In this document: positions 8,463 through 17,441 of the stretch, piece by piece
Layout: the number at the start of each line of letters is the position of its first letter
Numbering within the stretch: position 1 is the stretch's first letter
Notes under the pieces: model-generated
What the model saw: the letters and a program-made list of their open reading frames with translations, nothing else
Databases searched by the model: none
What the model was told of the DNA's origin: nothing
Made by a program: the position numbers and the translations under genes
DNA from: Chloracidobacterium sp.
GTDB lineage: Bacteria; Acidobacteriota; Blastocatellia; Pyrinomonadales; Pyrinomonadaceae
Assembly (NCBI GenBank): GCA_016712045.1
Contig: JADJRV010000017.1
Location: 55,643-119,642 of the forward strand
Reading direction: 5' to 3'
DNA: 64,000 nt

Positions 8463-9239
8463 ATGAACCGTCTAATACTCGTCATTGTTCTCTTAGCTAT
8501 GTCCGCTGTGACTACGTTGGCACAGACGCCGACACCGCCGCCTGCGTCTAACCCGGACAAAGCCCGTGCCGACCGTTTGCAGGCTCGGCTTACCGATTTT
8601 CCGACACTCGCGCGTTATCGTGAGGCAAATATGAAATTGGGAACGCCCGCCAAAGGCGAAGATCGCGTTGTATTTTTTGGCGATTCGATCACGGATAGTT
8701 GGAAACTCGATCAATACTTCCCCGGCCAGCCATACGTCAATCGCGGCATCAGCGGACAATCGACGTATCATATGCTGTTGCGTTTCCGTCCCGACGTTAT
8801 CGATCTTAAACCAAAAGTCGTCGTGATCTTGGCCGGGACAAATGACATCGCTTCGACAACAGAAAAGTTCAAATTAGACACGATCAAGAGCAATTTACTC
8901 TCAATCGTCGATCTCGCCCAGGTCAACGGAATAGGCGTTGTGCTCGCGAGCGTAATGCCGGTCAGCGATTATAACAAGGACAGCTCGGGCAACCCCGTCA
9001 TCCGCACCGTGCTGCGACCGCCCGCAATGATCAATGAGTTAAATGCTTGGATCAAAGATCTCTGTGGCAAACGCGGGCTGGTCTATCTCGACTATTTCAC
9101 TGCGATGGCAGATGAAAAGGGCATGCTCAAAGCGGATATCTCGAAAGACGGCCTGCATCCGAACGAAAAGGGTTACGCCATTATGAAACCGCTTGCCGAA
9201 GCCGCGATCAAAACCGCGCTCATAAATAAAACGCGCTAA
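8463..9239 (+). CDS. Secreted SGNH/GDSL-type hydrolase
   Basis: 258 residues with a signal peptide (cut near LAQ-TPTPPP, residue 20) and a short Pro/Thr linker. Block I is FFGDSIT (Ser75 probable nucleophile), block II NRGISGQ, block III AGTND, block V DGLHPNEKGY with the catalytic Asp and His. This is the arrangement of small periplasmic or secreted esterases and acetylhydrolases (lysophospholipase L1-like). The substrate is unknown. No ribosome site is obvious before the ATG; the signal peptide supports the start. Confidence 0.85.
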   Translation: MNRLILVIVLLAMSAVTTLAQTPTPPPASNPDKARADRLQARLTDFPTLARYREANMKLGTPAKGEDRVVFFGDSITDSWKLDQYFPGQPYVNRGISGQSTYHMLLRFRPDVIDLKPKVVVILAGTNDIASTTEKFKLDTIKSNLLSIVDLAQVNGIGVVLASVMPVSDYNKDSSGNPVIRTVLRPPAMINELNAWIKDLCGKRGLVYLDYFTAMADEKGMLKADISKDGLHPNEKGYAIMKPLAEAAIKTALINKTR

Positions 9240-9269
9240 AAAAGGCTCCTGTTCAAATGAACTGGAGCC
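9238..9269 (-). terminator. Intrinsic terminator of the 9292-9696 gene
   Basis: On the minus strand GGCTCCAGTTC-attt-GAACAGGAGCC followed by TTTTTTAG. It overlaps the stop codon end of the SGNH gene and can weakly serve that gene too. Confidence 0.85.
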
Positions 9270-9291
9270 CATTCCATAAAATAAACAATTA

Positions 9292-9696
9292 CTAATTCGA
9301 CTTGGGTTTTTCAGCCGGCGGAGGCGTCCGTTTCGCACTCCAATCGGCACCCTCCCCGCTTTCGCCAAATGACACCGTCCCGCTCATATTGTCACCGGTT
9401 ACAGTTCCGCCAAAGCTGAGTGTCAAAGCGTTGTCATTGTAATTTACCGTGTACGCAAAAGTAATGACATTCCCTTTGATCGTGCCTGTCAGCGGCACAT
9501 CGCCGCTCGTTCGTTTGGCCGTTCCGCTGAGCTTTTCGCCATCAACCTTAAAGATAAATTTGACCGGTCTCGCGCCGCCCGGCGTGTTAAACGCCCCGTC
9601 CCATTCACCCGCGACTGACGTCTGCGCGGACATAGTGCCGACACCAAGCAAGATCAGTCCGATCGCAAATACCGTCGATATAATGACTCTTTTCAT
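9292..9696 (-). CDS. Small secreted beta-rich protein, unknown function
   Basis: 134 residues, preceded by AAGGAG. Signal peptide ending SAQ at about residue 25. The remainder looks like a small beta-barrel: GEWDGAFNTPGG, KVDGEKLSGTAK, TGTIKGNVITF, and a C-terminal Pro/Lys tail. This pattern occurs in many acidobacterial periplasmic proteins of unknown role. Own terminator, so monocistronic. Confidence 0.7.
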   Translation of the reverse strand: MKRVIISTVFAIGLILLGVGTMSAQTSVAGEWDGAFNTPGGARPVKFIFKVDGEKLSGTAKRTSGDVPLTGTIKGNVITFAYTVNYNDNALTLSFGGTVTGDNMSGTVSFGESGEGADWSAKRTPPPAEKPKSN

Positions 9697-9818
9697 AATT
9701 AATATTACTCCTTACTCGATTATCATACACCAGTTTGGGCCAAGAAATCTTGATAGAAAAACAGAGTTAGGGTACTATTTGGAACACAAAAGTCAGGAAT
9801 AGTCTTTGGCGGCCTATT

Positions 9819-10199
9819 ATGGAAACGGAACTACCGGAATATTTATCCAATGGTGAGCATTACGCGTCCTACCATCCAGTGGGTGAAATGACGCTCGCGG
9901 ACTGTGTGAGCATGATTGACGGAGCAATCCGGCATTGTCGCGATAATGGCATTGGCAGCTTATTGGTCAATATTACGGGCGTGTCCGGCTTTCCGCCGCC
10001 ATCCACCACTGATAGGTTTCTATTTACAAAACACTGGGCCGAAACTGCCGCCGGTAAGCTCGCGGTAGCTATGGTCGCTCCGCCCGAAATGATCGATCTG
10101 GACAAGATCGGGGTTACAATGGCCGGAAATCGCGGATTGCGATCCGACGTCTTCACCTTAGAATCAGATGCCATCGAGTGGCTATTGTCGAGATCTTAA
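9819..10199 (+). CDS. Hypothetical cytoplasmic protein, STAS/SpoIIAA-like by pattern
   Basis: 126 residues, no signal or membrane segment. LADCVSMIDGAIRHCRDNGIGSLLVNITGV and KLAVAMVAPPEMID suggest an alternating alpha/beta fold of the SpoIIAA-like type seen in small acidobacterial proteins; this is a visual impression only. A membrane protein gene follows after 34 bases with its own strong ribosome site, so the two probably form a unit. Confidence 0.6.
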   Translation: METELPEYLSNGEHYASYHPVGEMTLADCVSMIDGAIRHCRDNGIGSLLVNITGVSGFPPPSTTDRFLFTKHWAETAAGKLAVAMVAPPEMIDLDKIGVTMAGNRGLRSDVFTLESDAIEWLLSRS

Positions 10200-10233
10200 A
10201 CGCCCGACGATTCTAAACTAGAGGAGTAAATCT

Positions 10234-10632
10234 ATGAACTTTTTCGTATCAAACTTTAAATGGCTGATGCTAATATCGGGGCTGCTGACGTGCTCGATGT
10301 TTCTCGGACTGTTTGCTCCGCAATCGTCACTGCTATCAAATTTTGGCGAGACGATGACCGGTAGCGCGGCAAACGAGATCATCGTCCGCAATTGGGGAGC
10401 ACTGATCGGGTTGATGGGCGTAATGCTCGTCTATGGTGCTTTCGTCGAACCGGTACGAAAGTTTGCACTCGTTATCGCCGGCATGAGCAAGACAATATTC
10501 ATCACGCTCGTGCTTTGCTACGGCAAGCAATATATGAGCTTTGGCGCAGGCACTGCTGTCATCGCGGATGCGATAATGATCGTGCTTTACATCGCCTATC
10601 TGCGGTTAGCACGTGACAAAGCCGCGACGTAA
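10234..10632 (+). CDS. Four-helix membrane protein, unknown function
   Basis: 132 residues starting nine bases after GAGGAG. Hydrophobic segments at about 10-30, 53-73, 79-97 and 105-124, with short loops. No catalytic or binding motif seen. Possibly co-transcribed with the gene at 9819. The stop lies two bases from the end of the convergent gene at 10635. Confidence 0.65.
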   Translation: MNFFVSNFKWLMLISGLLTCSMFLGLFAPQSSLLSNFGETMTGSAANEIIVRNWGALIGLMGVMLVYGAFVEPVRKFALVIAGMSKTIFITLVLCYGKQYMSFGAGTAVIADAIMIVLYIAYLRLARDKAAT

Positions 10633-10634
10633 GA

Positions 10635-11783
10635 TCATTCGCACCTCATAAACGTCCCGCTGCCTCCGACACCGGCCGGAACGACTTTGCCGCCGTTGAG
10701 GCCGACGACGAAATCCTGCATCTGGCATAGCGGCCGGTTAGGAATTTTTAATAGGACGGTGCCGCGTTTGTACGAGTTATAGCTCACCTTGTAATAGCGA
10801 AACAGATCGTCGCTGGCGACATAATCGAGGCTTTGACGCTTGACCCACGTGCGGTAATCAAGGCCGATCTTTAACACCTGTAAGCCGGGATATTCTTTTG
10901 CGAGAGCGGCTTTGACGACCGATTCGACCGCGGCGTCGCGGTATGGCGGCTGTTTGTACGAGCGGCCGGGAGCGTCACGCAAGACCATAGCTTTCAACTG
11001 GTCCGCTCTGGCCTCAGCAGCGGCGGTCGCATCGGCCGGGACCTCTGTCTTATAGAACGCGTATTTAGGCCGCAACCAGGCAAGCTTTTCCGCCCGCCAT
11101 TTATCACGTTCCCAAATAAGCTGCTGCGTTTCCCAGCGGACGGGATTGTCGGGTTCGTTGAAACCAAAATTGAGGTTCTCTTCGGTATAGCCGAGATTTA
11201 CGAGCGTTTTAACAACACCGATCCTCGCTTTTTTCTCCAGCGAGACGCGGTTTGCCGCGATCTGGCACCACACGCCAAATCGGTAATCGGTCGAGCCCGG
11301 GCGAATATATCCCGGCGAGTTGTAATCGGTCAGTCCGCGAAAGCGCGTATTGCAAAGCTGGTCAAGCTCAGCAAGTTCAGCGACCGTACTTTTCCATTGA
11401 GCTGAATCCGGTACCGGCGTACCGCCTTCGGTAAATTGCGGATCAAAATACGGAGCAAAATACCGAACCGCATTGCCGAACCGCGAGCCCTCGTTCATAA
11501 ACGCCTTTTGTATTGAGTCAGGCGGGATACTTTCGAGCGGGTTGCGGGCGGCGTTGCCGATCTTTAGCTTTGGGGAATTTATCGGCAAGGTTACGACCTG
11601 ATTATCCATGTTACCGTATCGTACCCGCACATTTCCGCCATCAATCCGCTCGACCGTTGCCCTTACCCATTCCTGTCCAAAGCAAAAACACTGGTAACGC
11701 ACCTCGTCACCAACTTTCACGCTTTGAGAAAACGCGGCCGGAACGAGTACCAAAAATAAAAGCAGGGCAATCAAAGTTTTCAT
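10635..11783 (-). CDS. Secreted protein with N-terminal Tudor/SH3-like module
   Basis: 382 residues, preceded by AAGGAGA. Signal peptide to about residue 19 (AAFSQ). Residues 21-72 (VGDEVRYQCFCFGQEWVRATVERI, then NVRVRYGN) resemble a small SH3/Tudor-like barrel. The long middle part (about 80-265) is rich in Trp and charged residues. The C-terminal part (about 270-382) has Cys residues that could pair (PLCQMQD and FMRCE). No known enzymatic motif. Confidence 0.65.
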   Translation of the reverse strand: MKTLIALLLFLVLVPAAFSQSVKVGDEVRYQCFCFGQEWVRATVERIDGGNVRVRYGNMDNQVVTLPINSPKLKIGNAARNPLESIPPDSIQKAFMNEGSRFGNAVRYFAPYFDPQFTEGGTPVPDSAQWKSTVAELAELDQLCNTRFRGLTDYNSPGYIRPGSTDYRFGVWCQIAANRVSLEKKARIGVVKTLVNLGYTEENLNFGFNEPDNPVRWETQQLIWERDKWRAEKLAWLRPKYAFYKTEVPADATAAAEARADQLKAMVLRDAPGRSYKQPPYRDAAVESVVKAALAKEYPGLQVLKIGLDYRTWVKRQSLDYVASDDLFRYYKVSYNSYKRGTVLLKIPNRPLCQMQDFVVGLNGGKVVPAGVGGSGTFMRCE

Positions 11784-11992
11784 TTTGACAGATCTCCTTC
11801 GATGGAATTGTAGTGAAAATTAATTTCTGAGATTTTAACACAACATTTAGGGAAAACGCAGATAACAATACTGCCATCCATATACTGTATTCGCTGCCGT
11901 ATTGTAATTACCTTGCCAATTTGCAGAGCTAAATGTTAGTGTCTTTGGAAACTAGCGTATAACAAATAACGAACAGGAGATCTTTGTTCATA

Positions 11993-12688
11993 ATGAAAAA
12001 ATCGATACTTGCTTTTATTTTTGCGGTAACCGCCGCAATTGGTGCATCCGCACAATGTCCAACACTCAAAATGACGGGGCCGAGTGACAACGTGACCGCA
12101 GGACAGTCAATGTATTTCACCGCAAACGTCAGCGGCGGCGATGCTAAAGCATATCCGACCTATAGCTGGTCGGTTTCCGCCGGAATGATCAGCAGCGGTC
12201 AGGGGACGCCTGCAATAACTGTCGATTCGACCGGTATCGAAGGCCAGTCGGTAACGGCGACTGTAGATGTAGGCGGGCTGGCTCCGCAGTGCTCGAGATC
12301 CGTGAGCTCGACCGGCTTTGTAAAGGCAGCCATCAAAGCTCAAAAATATGACGAGTTTGGTTCGATCAACCTTGAGGACGAATGGGCGCGGCTTGATAAC
12401 TTTGCCATCGGCCTGCAAAACGACCCGATAGTAAAGGGATACATCATCATTTACGGCGGGCGTAAAAGTAAAAAAGGCTATGCCGCTGCGACGATCAAGA
12501 GAATGAAAACGTATTTGGTTAGGCAACGCGGAATGGACGCCGCACGCTTCAAAACCGTCGATGGCGGCTTAAGAGAGGACCCTTCAGGTGAGCTATGGCT
12601 AGTTCCACAAGGAGCGGCTCCGCCCGCAGCAACTCCGACCGTCGAACCTAAGCAAGCGGTCAAAAAGCCGATAAATAAGAAGTCTTAG
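11993..12688 (+). CDS. Secreted Ig-like plus OmpA-like protein, paralogue 1
   Basis: 231 residues from ATG at 11993; a TTG at 11984 is closer to the AGGAG site and cannot be excluded. Signal peptide ends ASAQ. Residues 25-110 look like a PKD/Ig module (TYSWSVSAGMISSGQGT, ITVDSTG). Residues 120-205 resemble a reduced OmpA-like domain (YIIIYGGRKS, AATIKRMKTYLV, FKTVDGGLREDPSGELWLVP). The tail is Pro/Lys-rich. A paralogue with the same layout is at 15041. The usual peptidoglycan-binding residues are not obvious, so envelope anchoring is uncertain. Confidence 0.7.
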   Translation: MKKSILAFIFAVTAAIGASAQCPTLKMTGPSDNVTAGQSMYFTANVSGGDAKAYPTYSWSVSAGMISSGQGTPAITVDSTGIEGQSVTATVDVGGLAPQCSRSVSSTGFVKAAIKAQKYDEFGSINLEDEWARLDNFAIGLQNDPIVKGYIIIYGGRKSKKGYAAATIKRMKTYLVRQRGMDAARFKTVDGGLREDPSGELWLVPQGAAPPAATPTVEPKQAVKKPINKKS

Positions 12689-12737
12689 AATCAATTCGCG
12701 AGAGATCTTAACAGCCGCAAAGTCTGTTACAAAAGCT

Positions 12738-12773
12738 AAAGGCCCCTAGTGCGAAATGCACTGGAGGCCTTTT
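12738..12773. terminator. Bidirectional intrinsic terminator
   Basis: AAAGGCC, AGTGC, GAAAT loop, GCACT, GGCCTTTT: a long stem with an internal mismatch between the convergent 11993 gene and the pilin gene, with A- and T-runs on both sides. Confidence 0.85.
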
Positions 12774-12801
12774 GTTGGATGAACCCGCTCAAGGCATTTA
12801 C

Positions 12802-13305
12802 CTATTGGATAGGTGTTCCCAGTCGAATATCAGCATCATCGATCTGGAGATTGCCAAGAAAATCTGTTCGCCAATAGAGGGTTCCTTCGGTAATAACACC
12901 GAAGCGTCTCGAACCGGTTTGGGTTACACCGCTTGCTGTTGTTGGTGCAGCAGAGGCGCAATAACTGGCAGGTGTCGATGCGGAAGCTGGCCGGCTTCCC
13001 GTCTGAAAGCGATAACCGCTTTTGATCCCGGTACCGATCGTCGAATCAACAATGTTCGCACTGGCCAAAGCCGTAAGTCCTACCGAACTTCCAAAAACCG
13101 TATCGCCTGCAAAGTTCCCGCCACCCAGAGTTGCTCCATATGTGGCCTGCGCTCCGTGAATTGTTCGAAGTGCCGATATTGCTGAGCCTTCGTTAGCCGA
13201 GCGGCGGCTGGCAAGCAGATTTGGTATCGCGATCGCGGCGATTATGCCAATGATCACGACGACGATGAGCAGTTCGATAAGCGAAAATCCCTTTTGATCC
13301 TTCAT
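12802..13305 (-). CDS. pilA: Type IV pilin (PilA-like)
   Basis: 167 residues. The short leader MKDQKG is followed by FSLIELLIVVVIIGIIAAIAIP with Glu5 of the mature protein, the hallmark of type IV pilins cut by PilD and N-methylated on Phe. The globular part is rich in Ala/Ser/Gly/Thr with one Cys. AGGAGG precedes the start. The gene is monocistronic with a terminator downstream and a possible sigma-54 site upstream (13373-13388). No pilus assembly genes adjoin; a secretin/pseudopilin set is at 46122-50551. Confidence 0.85.
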   Translation of the reverse strand: MKDQKGFSLIELLIVVVIIGIIAAIAIPNLLASRRSANEGSAISALRTIHGAQATYGATLGGGNFAGDTVFGSSVGLTALASANIVDSTIGTGIKSGYRFQTGSRPASASTPASYCASAAPTTASGVTQTGSRRFGVITEGTLYWRTDFLGNLQIDDADIRLGTPIQ

Positions 13306-13621
13306 TTTATGTTTTTTGACCCTCCTAAATGATCTAACTAGCCGGTTCGGCTTTACTCAAGGGGACATTACTATCAAAGAGCGTGCCATGATCCCTATTA
13401 GGTTCAGGAACTAGTAAATACAGAGGTTTATCAACAAATGAGATCGATCTCCTCCAATCACCGCTCACTTTTCTGCCAAATATTGTCAGACGCGACGTGC
13501 CGCGGATTGTTAGCAAAGCGGCGAACGTCGACCCGCATTTACACGTCAAACCATCGGGTTGATTCGCATACGGCCCACGCGGTAACATCTTCTCAACCCG
13601 CCCCGAGGCATTCTCAAATAT
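13306..13621. other. Intergenic region, divergent pilin and alpha-galactosidase
   Basis: Holds the pilin ribosome site and a sigma-54-like sequence. A 106-codon open frame on the minus strand crosses it, but it lacks a ribosome site and family resemblance. Nothing else is seen. Confidence 0.5.
13373..13388 (-). promoter_or_regulatory. Sigma-54-like promoter for the pilin gene
   Basis: Minus-strand TGGCAC-GCTCT-TTGAT matches the -24/-12 consensus (TGGCAC-N5-TTGCW) except that the C of the -12 GC is A. It lies about 68 bases before the pilin start. RpoN dependence is common for pilA genes, but the mismatch is at a key base. Confidence 0.35.
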
Positions 13622-14976
13622 ATGACCCTCAAACGTTCGACCTTTCTCCGCCACCTAACAATCCTATTCGCCGCCGTGCTGATGCTGTCGCTTACGACAC
13701 TCGGTCAGACGCTCGCCGAAACGCCGCCGATGGGCTGGAACAGTTGGGACGCGTACGGCACGACCGTGACCGAAAACGAGGTGCGTGCCAATGCCGAATT
13801 CATGGCAAAGAATCTCAAACAGTACGGCTGGGAATACATCGTTGTCGATATTCAATGGTACGAGCCAAACGCTCAGGCCGGCGGCTATCGCAAAGATGCT
13901 CTGCTCGACATGGATGAATATGGACGGCTGATCCCGTCCGTTAACCGTTTCCCATCGTCGGCGGGCGGCAAGGGATTTAAACCGCTTGCCGACTATGTTC
14001 ATTCGCTTGGGCTAAAGTTTGGCATCCATATTTTACGAGGCGTCCCGCGTCTTGCGGCAAAGCGAAAACTCCCGATCCTCGGCACCAAACGCAAAGCCAA
14101 TGACATCGACGACACAAAAGATATCTGTGCCTGGAATACCGACATGTACGGCATCAAGATGAAAGAAAAAGGCGCTCAAGAGTATTACGATTCGATCGCA
14201 CAGTTGTACGCCGAATGGGGCGTCGATTTCATAAAAGCCGACGACATGACCGCCCCGTATCACGAAGCAGAGATCGCCGCCCTCAGTAGATCCATCAAAA
14301 AGACGTCACGTCCGATGGTCCTAAGTCTCTCGCCGGGCGAATCTCCGATCGAAAAGGTCGCTCATCTCAAGGCAAATGCCCAGATGTGGCGTATCTCAGG
14401 CGATTTTGGGACAAATGGGACGATCTAAAAAAACAATTTGAGCGGACCGCCAAATGGGCAAAACACTCACAGTCTGGATATTGGCCCGACGCGGATATGC
14501 TACCGCTTGGGCGGATCGGCATCCGGGCCGAGGTTCTGCCGGAGCGCCAAACACGGTTTACCAAAAACGAGCAAGTAACGATGATGACGCTTTGGTCGAT
14601 CTTTCGTTCACCGTTAATGTTTGGCGGCGATATGCTGAGCAACGATGCTTGGACGCTATCGCTGTTGACAAACGAAAAAGTAATAGCCGTAAATCAATCC
14701 GCCCAAAATAGCCGCGAGCTATTTAACCGCGGCGACGAGATCGGCTGGACAGCGGACGTACCGGATTCAGATGACAAATACCTCGCTCTTTTTAATATTG
14801 GCGATACTTCCGCTGCAAATTTTAAGCTCGATTGCGGCGAGGTCGGCATTGTTACCGCCCGCTGTACCGTAATGGATCTTTGGAAAAAGACGCCTACTTC
14901 TGCTGCCGCATCGTCGATCACCGCAAAGGTCAATATCCACGGAGCGGTTCTGTACCGCATCGCACCTTCGAAGTAG
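13622..14976 (+). CDS. Secreted GH27 alpha-galactosidase, apparent frameshift
   Basis: First frame 13622-14428: signal peptide (ending LGQ), PPMGWNSWDAYG, YIVVDIQWYE and DFIKADDM, with the probable nucleophile Asp in the segment that is YxKYDxC in typical GH27 enzymes. The second frame continues at about 14400 with FWDKWDDLKKQF, GYWPDADMLPLG (acid/base region), then SPLMFGGDML and a beta-sandwich C-terminus. The halves join if one T is added to the T4 run at 14404-14407. The 1355-base span is one base short of a multiple of three. Merged length (about 451) is normal for the family. Exported; cuts terminal alpha-galactose or a related sugar. Confidence 0.8.
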
Positions 14977-15040
14977 TCATATTAGGCAAATCCTTAGTTG
15001 TGTTATCATTCCGATATTCTGTGTCGGAGGTTTTATCTCA

Positions 15041-15808
15041 ATGAAAAAGACCGTTTTTTTTCTAATACCGTTCCTAGTATTAATATTTGTGGTAGCCGCC
15101 AATGGCCAGGGCACCGAAAAAAAGGATCTTGAGGTTAAAAAGGCTGAGGCGGCGGCGAATGCGACAGCCGCTCCGTGTCCTCGATTCGAGTTGCTCGGCG
15201 TTGGCAACCGTATCGTTCGCGAAGGCGAGCAAATACCAATTTCGGTCGCTGTCAATGGTGGCGACTCCACGGTGGCTCCGACTTTTGTCTGGTCAACCTC
15301 GGCGGGCATCATCGCCAGCGGCCAAGGAACCCGTAGCATCAGCATCGATTCGAACGGAGCGGCTATCGACCGTCAGATCACTGCCAGTCTTTGGGTAAGC
15401 GGTTACCCCGCAGAATGTACATCGCAATTTTCTGAGACCGTTAGGGTGGCGGGACCGGCCCGTAAAGTTGATGAGTTTGCTGAACTGACTCCTGAAAAAG
15501 AATCCTGGCATGTTAAGGATCTCACTGACAGCCTTTACGGTGTCAATGACAATATTTTTGTCATCGTATATGCAGGGCGCAACAGCCCCCGCAGCTATGC
15601 GACCGTTGCTCTCAAACGCATCAAAGCACAGATCGTCGCAAACGGCGTCACGTCGGACCGCATCGGTATTATTGACGGAGGTTTTAGAGAAGAACCTGCG
15701 TTTGAGCTGTGGGCCGTTCCGGTCGGAGCAGATATGCCAAAAGCAACGCCGACAATAAAGGCTAAAGACATCATTTATCCAAAAATGACACCGACTAAAA
15801 AACCGTAG
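15041..15808 (+). CDS. Secreted Ig-like plus OmpA-like protein, paralogue 2
   Basis: 255 residues, preceded by GGAGG. Signal peptide to about residue 23, then a Lys/Ala-rich spacer and CPRFELLG. The Ig-like part (TFVWSTSAGIIASGQGT, ISIDSNGA) and the C-terminal part (FVIVYAGRNSPRSYATVALKRIKAQIV, GIIDGGFREEPAFELWAVP) align with the 11993 protein throughout. The tail is Pro/Lys/Thr-rich. The two copies are separated by the pilin and alpha-galactosidase genes, so this is not a simple tandem duplication. Confidence 0.7.
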   Translation: MKKTVFFLIPFLVLIFVVAANGQGTEKKDLEVKKAEAAANATAAPCPRFELLGVGNRIVREGEQIPISVAVNGGDSTVAPTFVWSTSAGIIASGQGTRSISIDSNGAAIDRQITASLWVSGYPAECTSQFSETVRVAGPARKVDEFAELTPEKESWHVKDLTDSLYGVNDNIFVIVYAGRNSPRSYATVALKRIKAQIVANGVTSDRIGIIDGGFREEPAFELWAVPVGADMPKATPTIKAKDIIYPKMTPTKKP

Positions 15809-15830
15809 CGGTCGGCACGAGGTAAACAAT

Positions 15831-16331
15831 ATGAGATATTTGCTGGTTTTATCATTACTGATCAGCACATTGGGCATACCTACTTTGGGTCAAATGTGCG
15901 GCATGAGTTTTGTCGCGGTCGCAGTTCACGACAAAGACAAAAAACCAGTCGCAGGCTCGACCATAGAGCTTTTGGGCAAACTTACTGATGACCAATATAA
16001 ACCTCTCGCCGCCGAATTTCGTGCTCCCGACAGCTACGGCCCGTTCGGCATCCCCGCAAAGAACGCTCTTGGCCTGATCGATCTCCTCACTAAACTTCCT
16101 GAGGCCGACGACGTGGGCAATCCGTTAAAGCAAAATGCCGGCGTAACGGCTGTTAAACGGACGCGCGACGGCAAAGCGAGTCTCGATAATTTTGGATTTG
16201 CTTTGCGCGAAGGCCACAGTTTTGGCCGCGTGCTGGTAAAGCTGTCGGCTGTGGGATTTGACCCGTCATATTTCGTATCGACTAGGTTTTACGGGTGTAA
16301 TGAATACGAGGGTTTTACCTTAAACAAATAG
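15831..16331 (+). CDS. Secreted protein of unknown function
   Basis: 166 residues, preceded by GAGGT and only 22 bases after the 15041 gene, so probably in the same transcript. Signal peptide to about residue 20 (TLGQ). VAVHDKDKKPVAGSTIELLG suggests a carboxypeptidase-regulatory or transthyretin-like strand pattern, and the C-terminal part has one further Cys (FYGCNEYEGF). No known function. Confidence 0.6.
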   Translation: MRYLLVLSLLISTLGIPTLGQMCGMSFVAVAVHDKDKKPVAGSTIELLGKLTDDQYKPLAAEFRAPDSYGPFGIPAKNALGLIDLLTKLPEADDVGNPLKQNAGVTAVKRTRDGKASLDNFGFALREGHSFGRVLVKLSAVGFDPSYFVSTRFYGCNEYEGFTLNK

Positions 16332-16342
16332 AATAGCCCCCG

Positions 16343-17305
16343 CTAGTTATCGCCGAGGCCCGCCGCGAGGTAACCGCACGCATCGGCGATAGATGTATTT
16401 CCCCCGCAGAATATCAACACGACCTTGCTGTCGGGCGTAAAGTTATCACGCAGTTTCTCCGCCGCGGCAAGCGTACACGATGCCGCAGGTTCAGTTATCA
16501 CCTTCAGCCGCTCTGCGATGAATGTGAGTGCGGCAACCGCCTCGGCGTCAGTGACGACGGTGACAGATTCGAGCAGATCGCGGGCCATGGTCAACGTCGA
16601 TTCGGTCACATATGGTGCCCCGAGAGTCTTTGCGATCGACGTGATCGCCGATAGCGTGACCGGTTCCCCTGCGGCGAGAGCCTGTGACATCGCATCGGCA
16701 CCGACCGTTTCGACGCCCCAGATGCAGATATCGGGGTTCGCGGCTTTTGCCGCTATCGCGACACCTCCGGCCAGCCCGCCGCCGCCGATGCTCACGAAAA
16801 TATCGGTTACATCCGGCACGTCTTCTAAGATCTCAAGCCCAACAGTTCCCTGACCCGCGATGATAAGCTCGTCGTCAAAAGGATGAAGGAAAATCCGCCC
16901 CTCCGCCTCGTATTCTTTTACGCGCTCAAACGCCTCGGCGATCGTCGGCTGCAGATCGACCGTCGCACCGTAGCCGCGAGTGGCGTTGAGATAAGTTTGC
17001 GGCGTATTTTCGGGCATCGCGATCACGGCATCAACGCCAAGCACACTTGTGGCATAAGCGACCGCCTGAGCGTGATTGCCTCCGCTGACGGCGACCACGC
17101 CACGCGAACGATCTTCGTCGGACATCGATAGCAGCTTGTTAAAAGCCCCACGCACCTTAAATGCTCCCGTCTTTTGAAACAGCTCGTATTTCACAAACAC
17201 ATTTGTCCCAAGATGCTTGCTCAGGCTGTCGCTGTATTCGAGCGGCGTGCGTTTGACGTATCCGGCGATGCGGTCGCGGGCCGCTTTGATATCGTTGATG
17301 TCCAT
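16343..17305 (-). CDS. Threonine/serine dehydratase, catabolic type
   Basis: 320 residues of fold-type II PLP enzyme without the regulatory ACT-like domain of long IlvA. The PLP lysine is in FQKTGAFKVRGA (about residue 52), the substrate loop is SGGNHAQA, and the phosphate-binding loop is GGGGLAGG. It deaminates threonine (or serine) to 2-oxobutyrate (or pyruvate). Length and domain content match TdcB, short IlvA and serine racemase; these cannot be told apart here. Divergent from the 17442 gene across a long palindrome. Confidence 0.85.
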   Translation of the reverse strand: MDINDIKAARDRIAGYVKRTPLEYSDSLSKHLGTNVFVKYELFQKTGAFKVRGAFNKLLSMSDEDRSRGVVAVSGGNHAQAVAYATSVLGVDAVIAMPENTPQTYLNATRGYGATVDLQPTIAEAFERVKEYEAEGRIFLHPFDDELIIAGQGTVGLEILEDVPDVTDIFVSIGGGGLAGGVAIAAKAANPDICIWGVETVGADAMSQALAAGEPVTLSAITSIAKTLGAPYVTESTLTMARDLLESVTVVTDAEAVAALTFIAERLKVITEPAASCTLAAAEKLRDNFTPDSKVVLIFCGGNTSIADACGYLAAGLGDN

Positions 17306-17332
17306 TTATGAATAATAATATAGCAATCTCAA

Positions 17333-17411
17333 GTCAGAACCGGGAACGGTAGTGACCGGATTCCTATCGACGGCTACCAGGAATCCGGTCGCTACAGCTC
17401 CCGGTTCTGAC
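17333..17411. repeat. Long palindrome, about 32-bp arms
   Basis: GTCAGAACCGGGA...GACCGGATTCCT at 17333-17364 is repeated inverted at 17379-17411 with about three mismatches around a 13-base loop. It lies between two divergent genes. It has REP-like structure; no second copy was noticed in this window. Confidence 0.8.
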
Positions 17412-17441
17412 CTCTTGGCCAAACTTGGTAATATAGTTCCA

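Noticed and set aside
13334..13654. 106-codon minus-strand frame between pilin and alpha-galactosidase
   Set aside because: No start signal, overlaps the alpha-galactosidase signal peptide and crosses the pilin promoter region.
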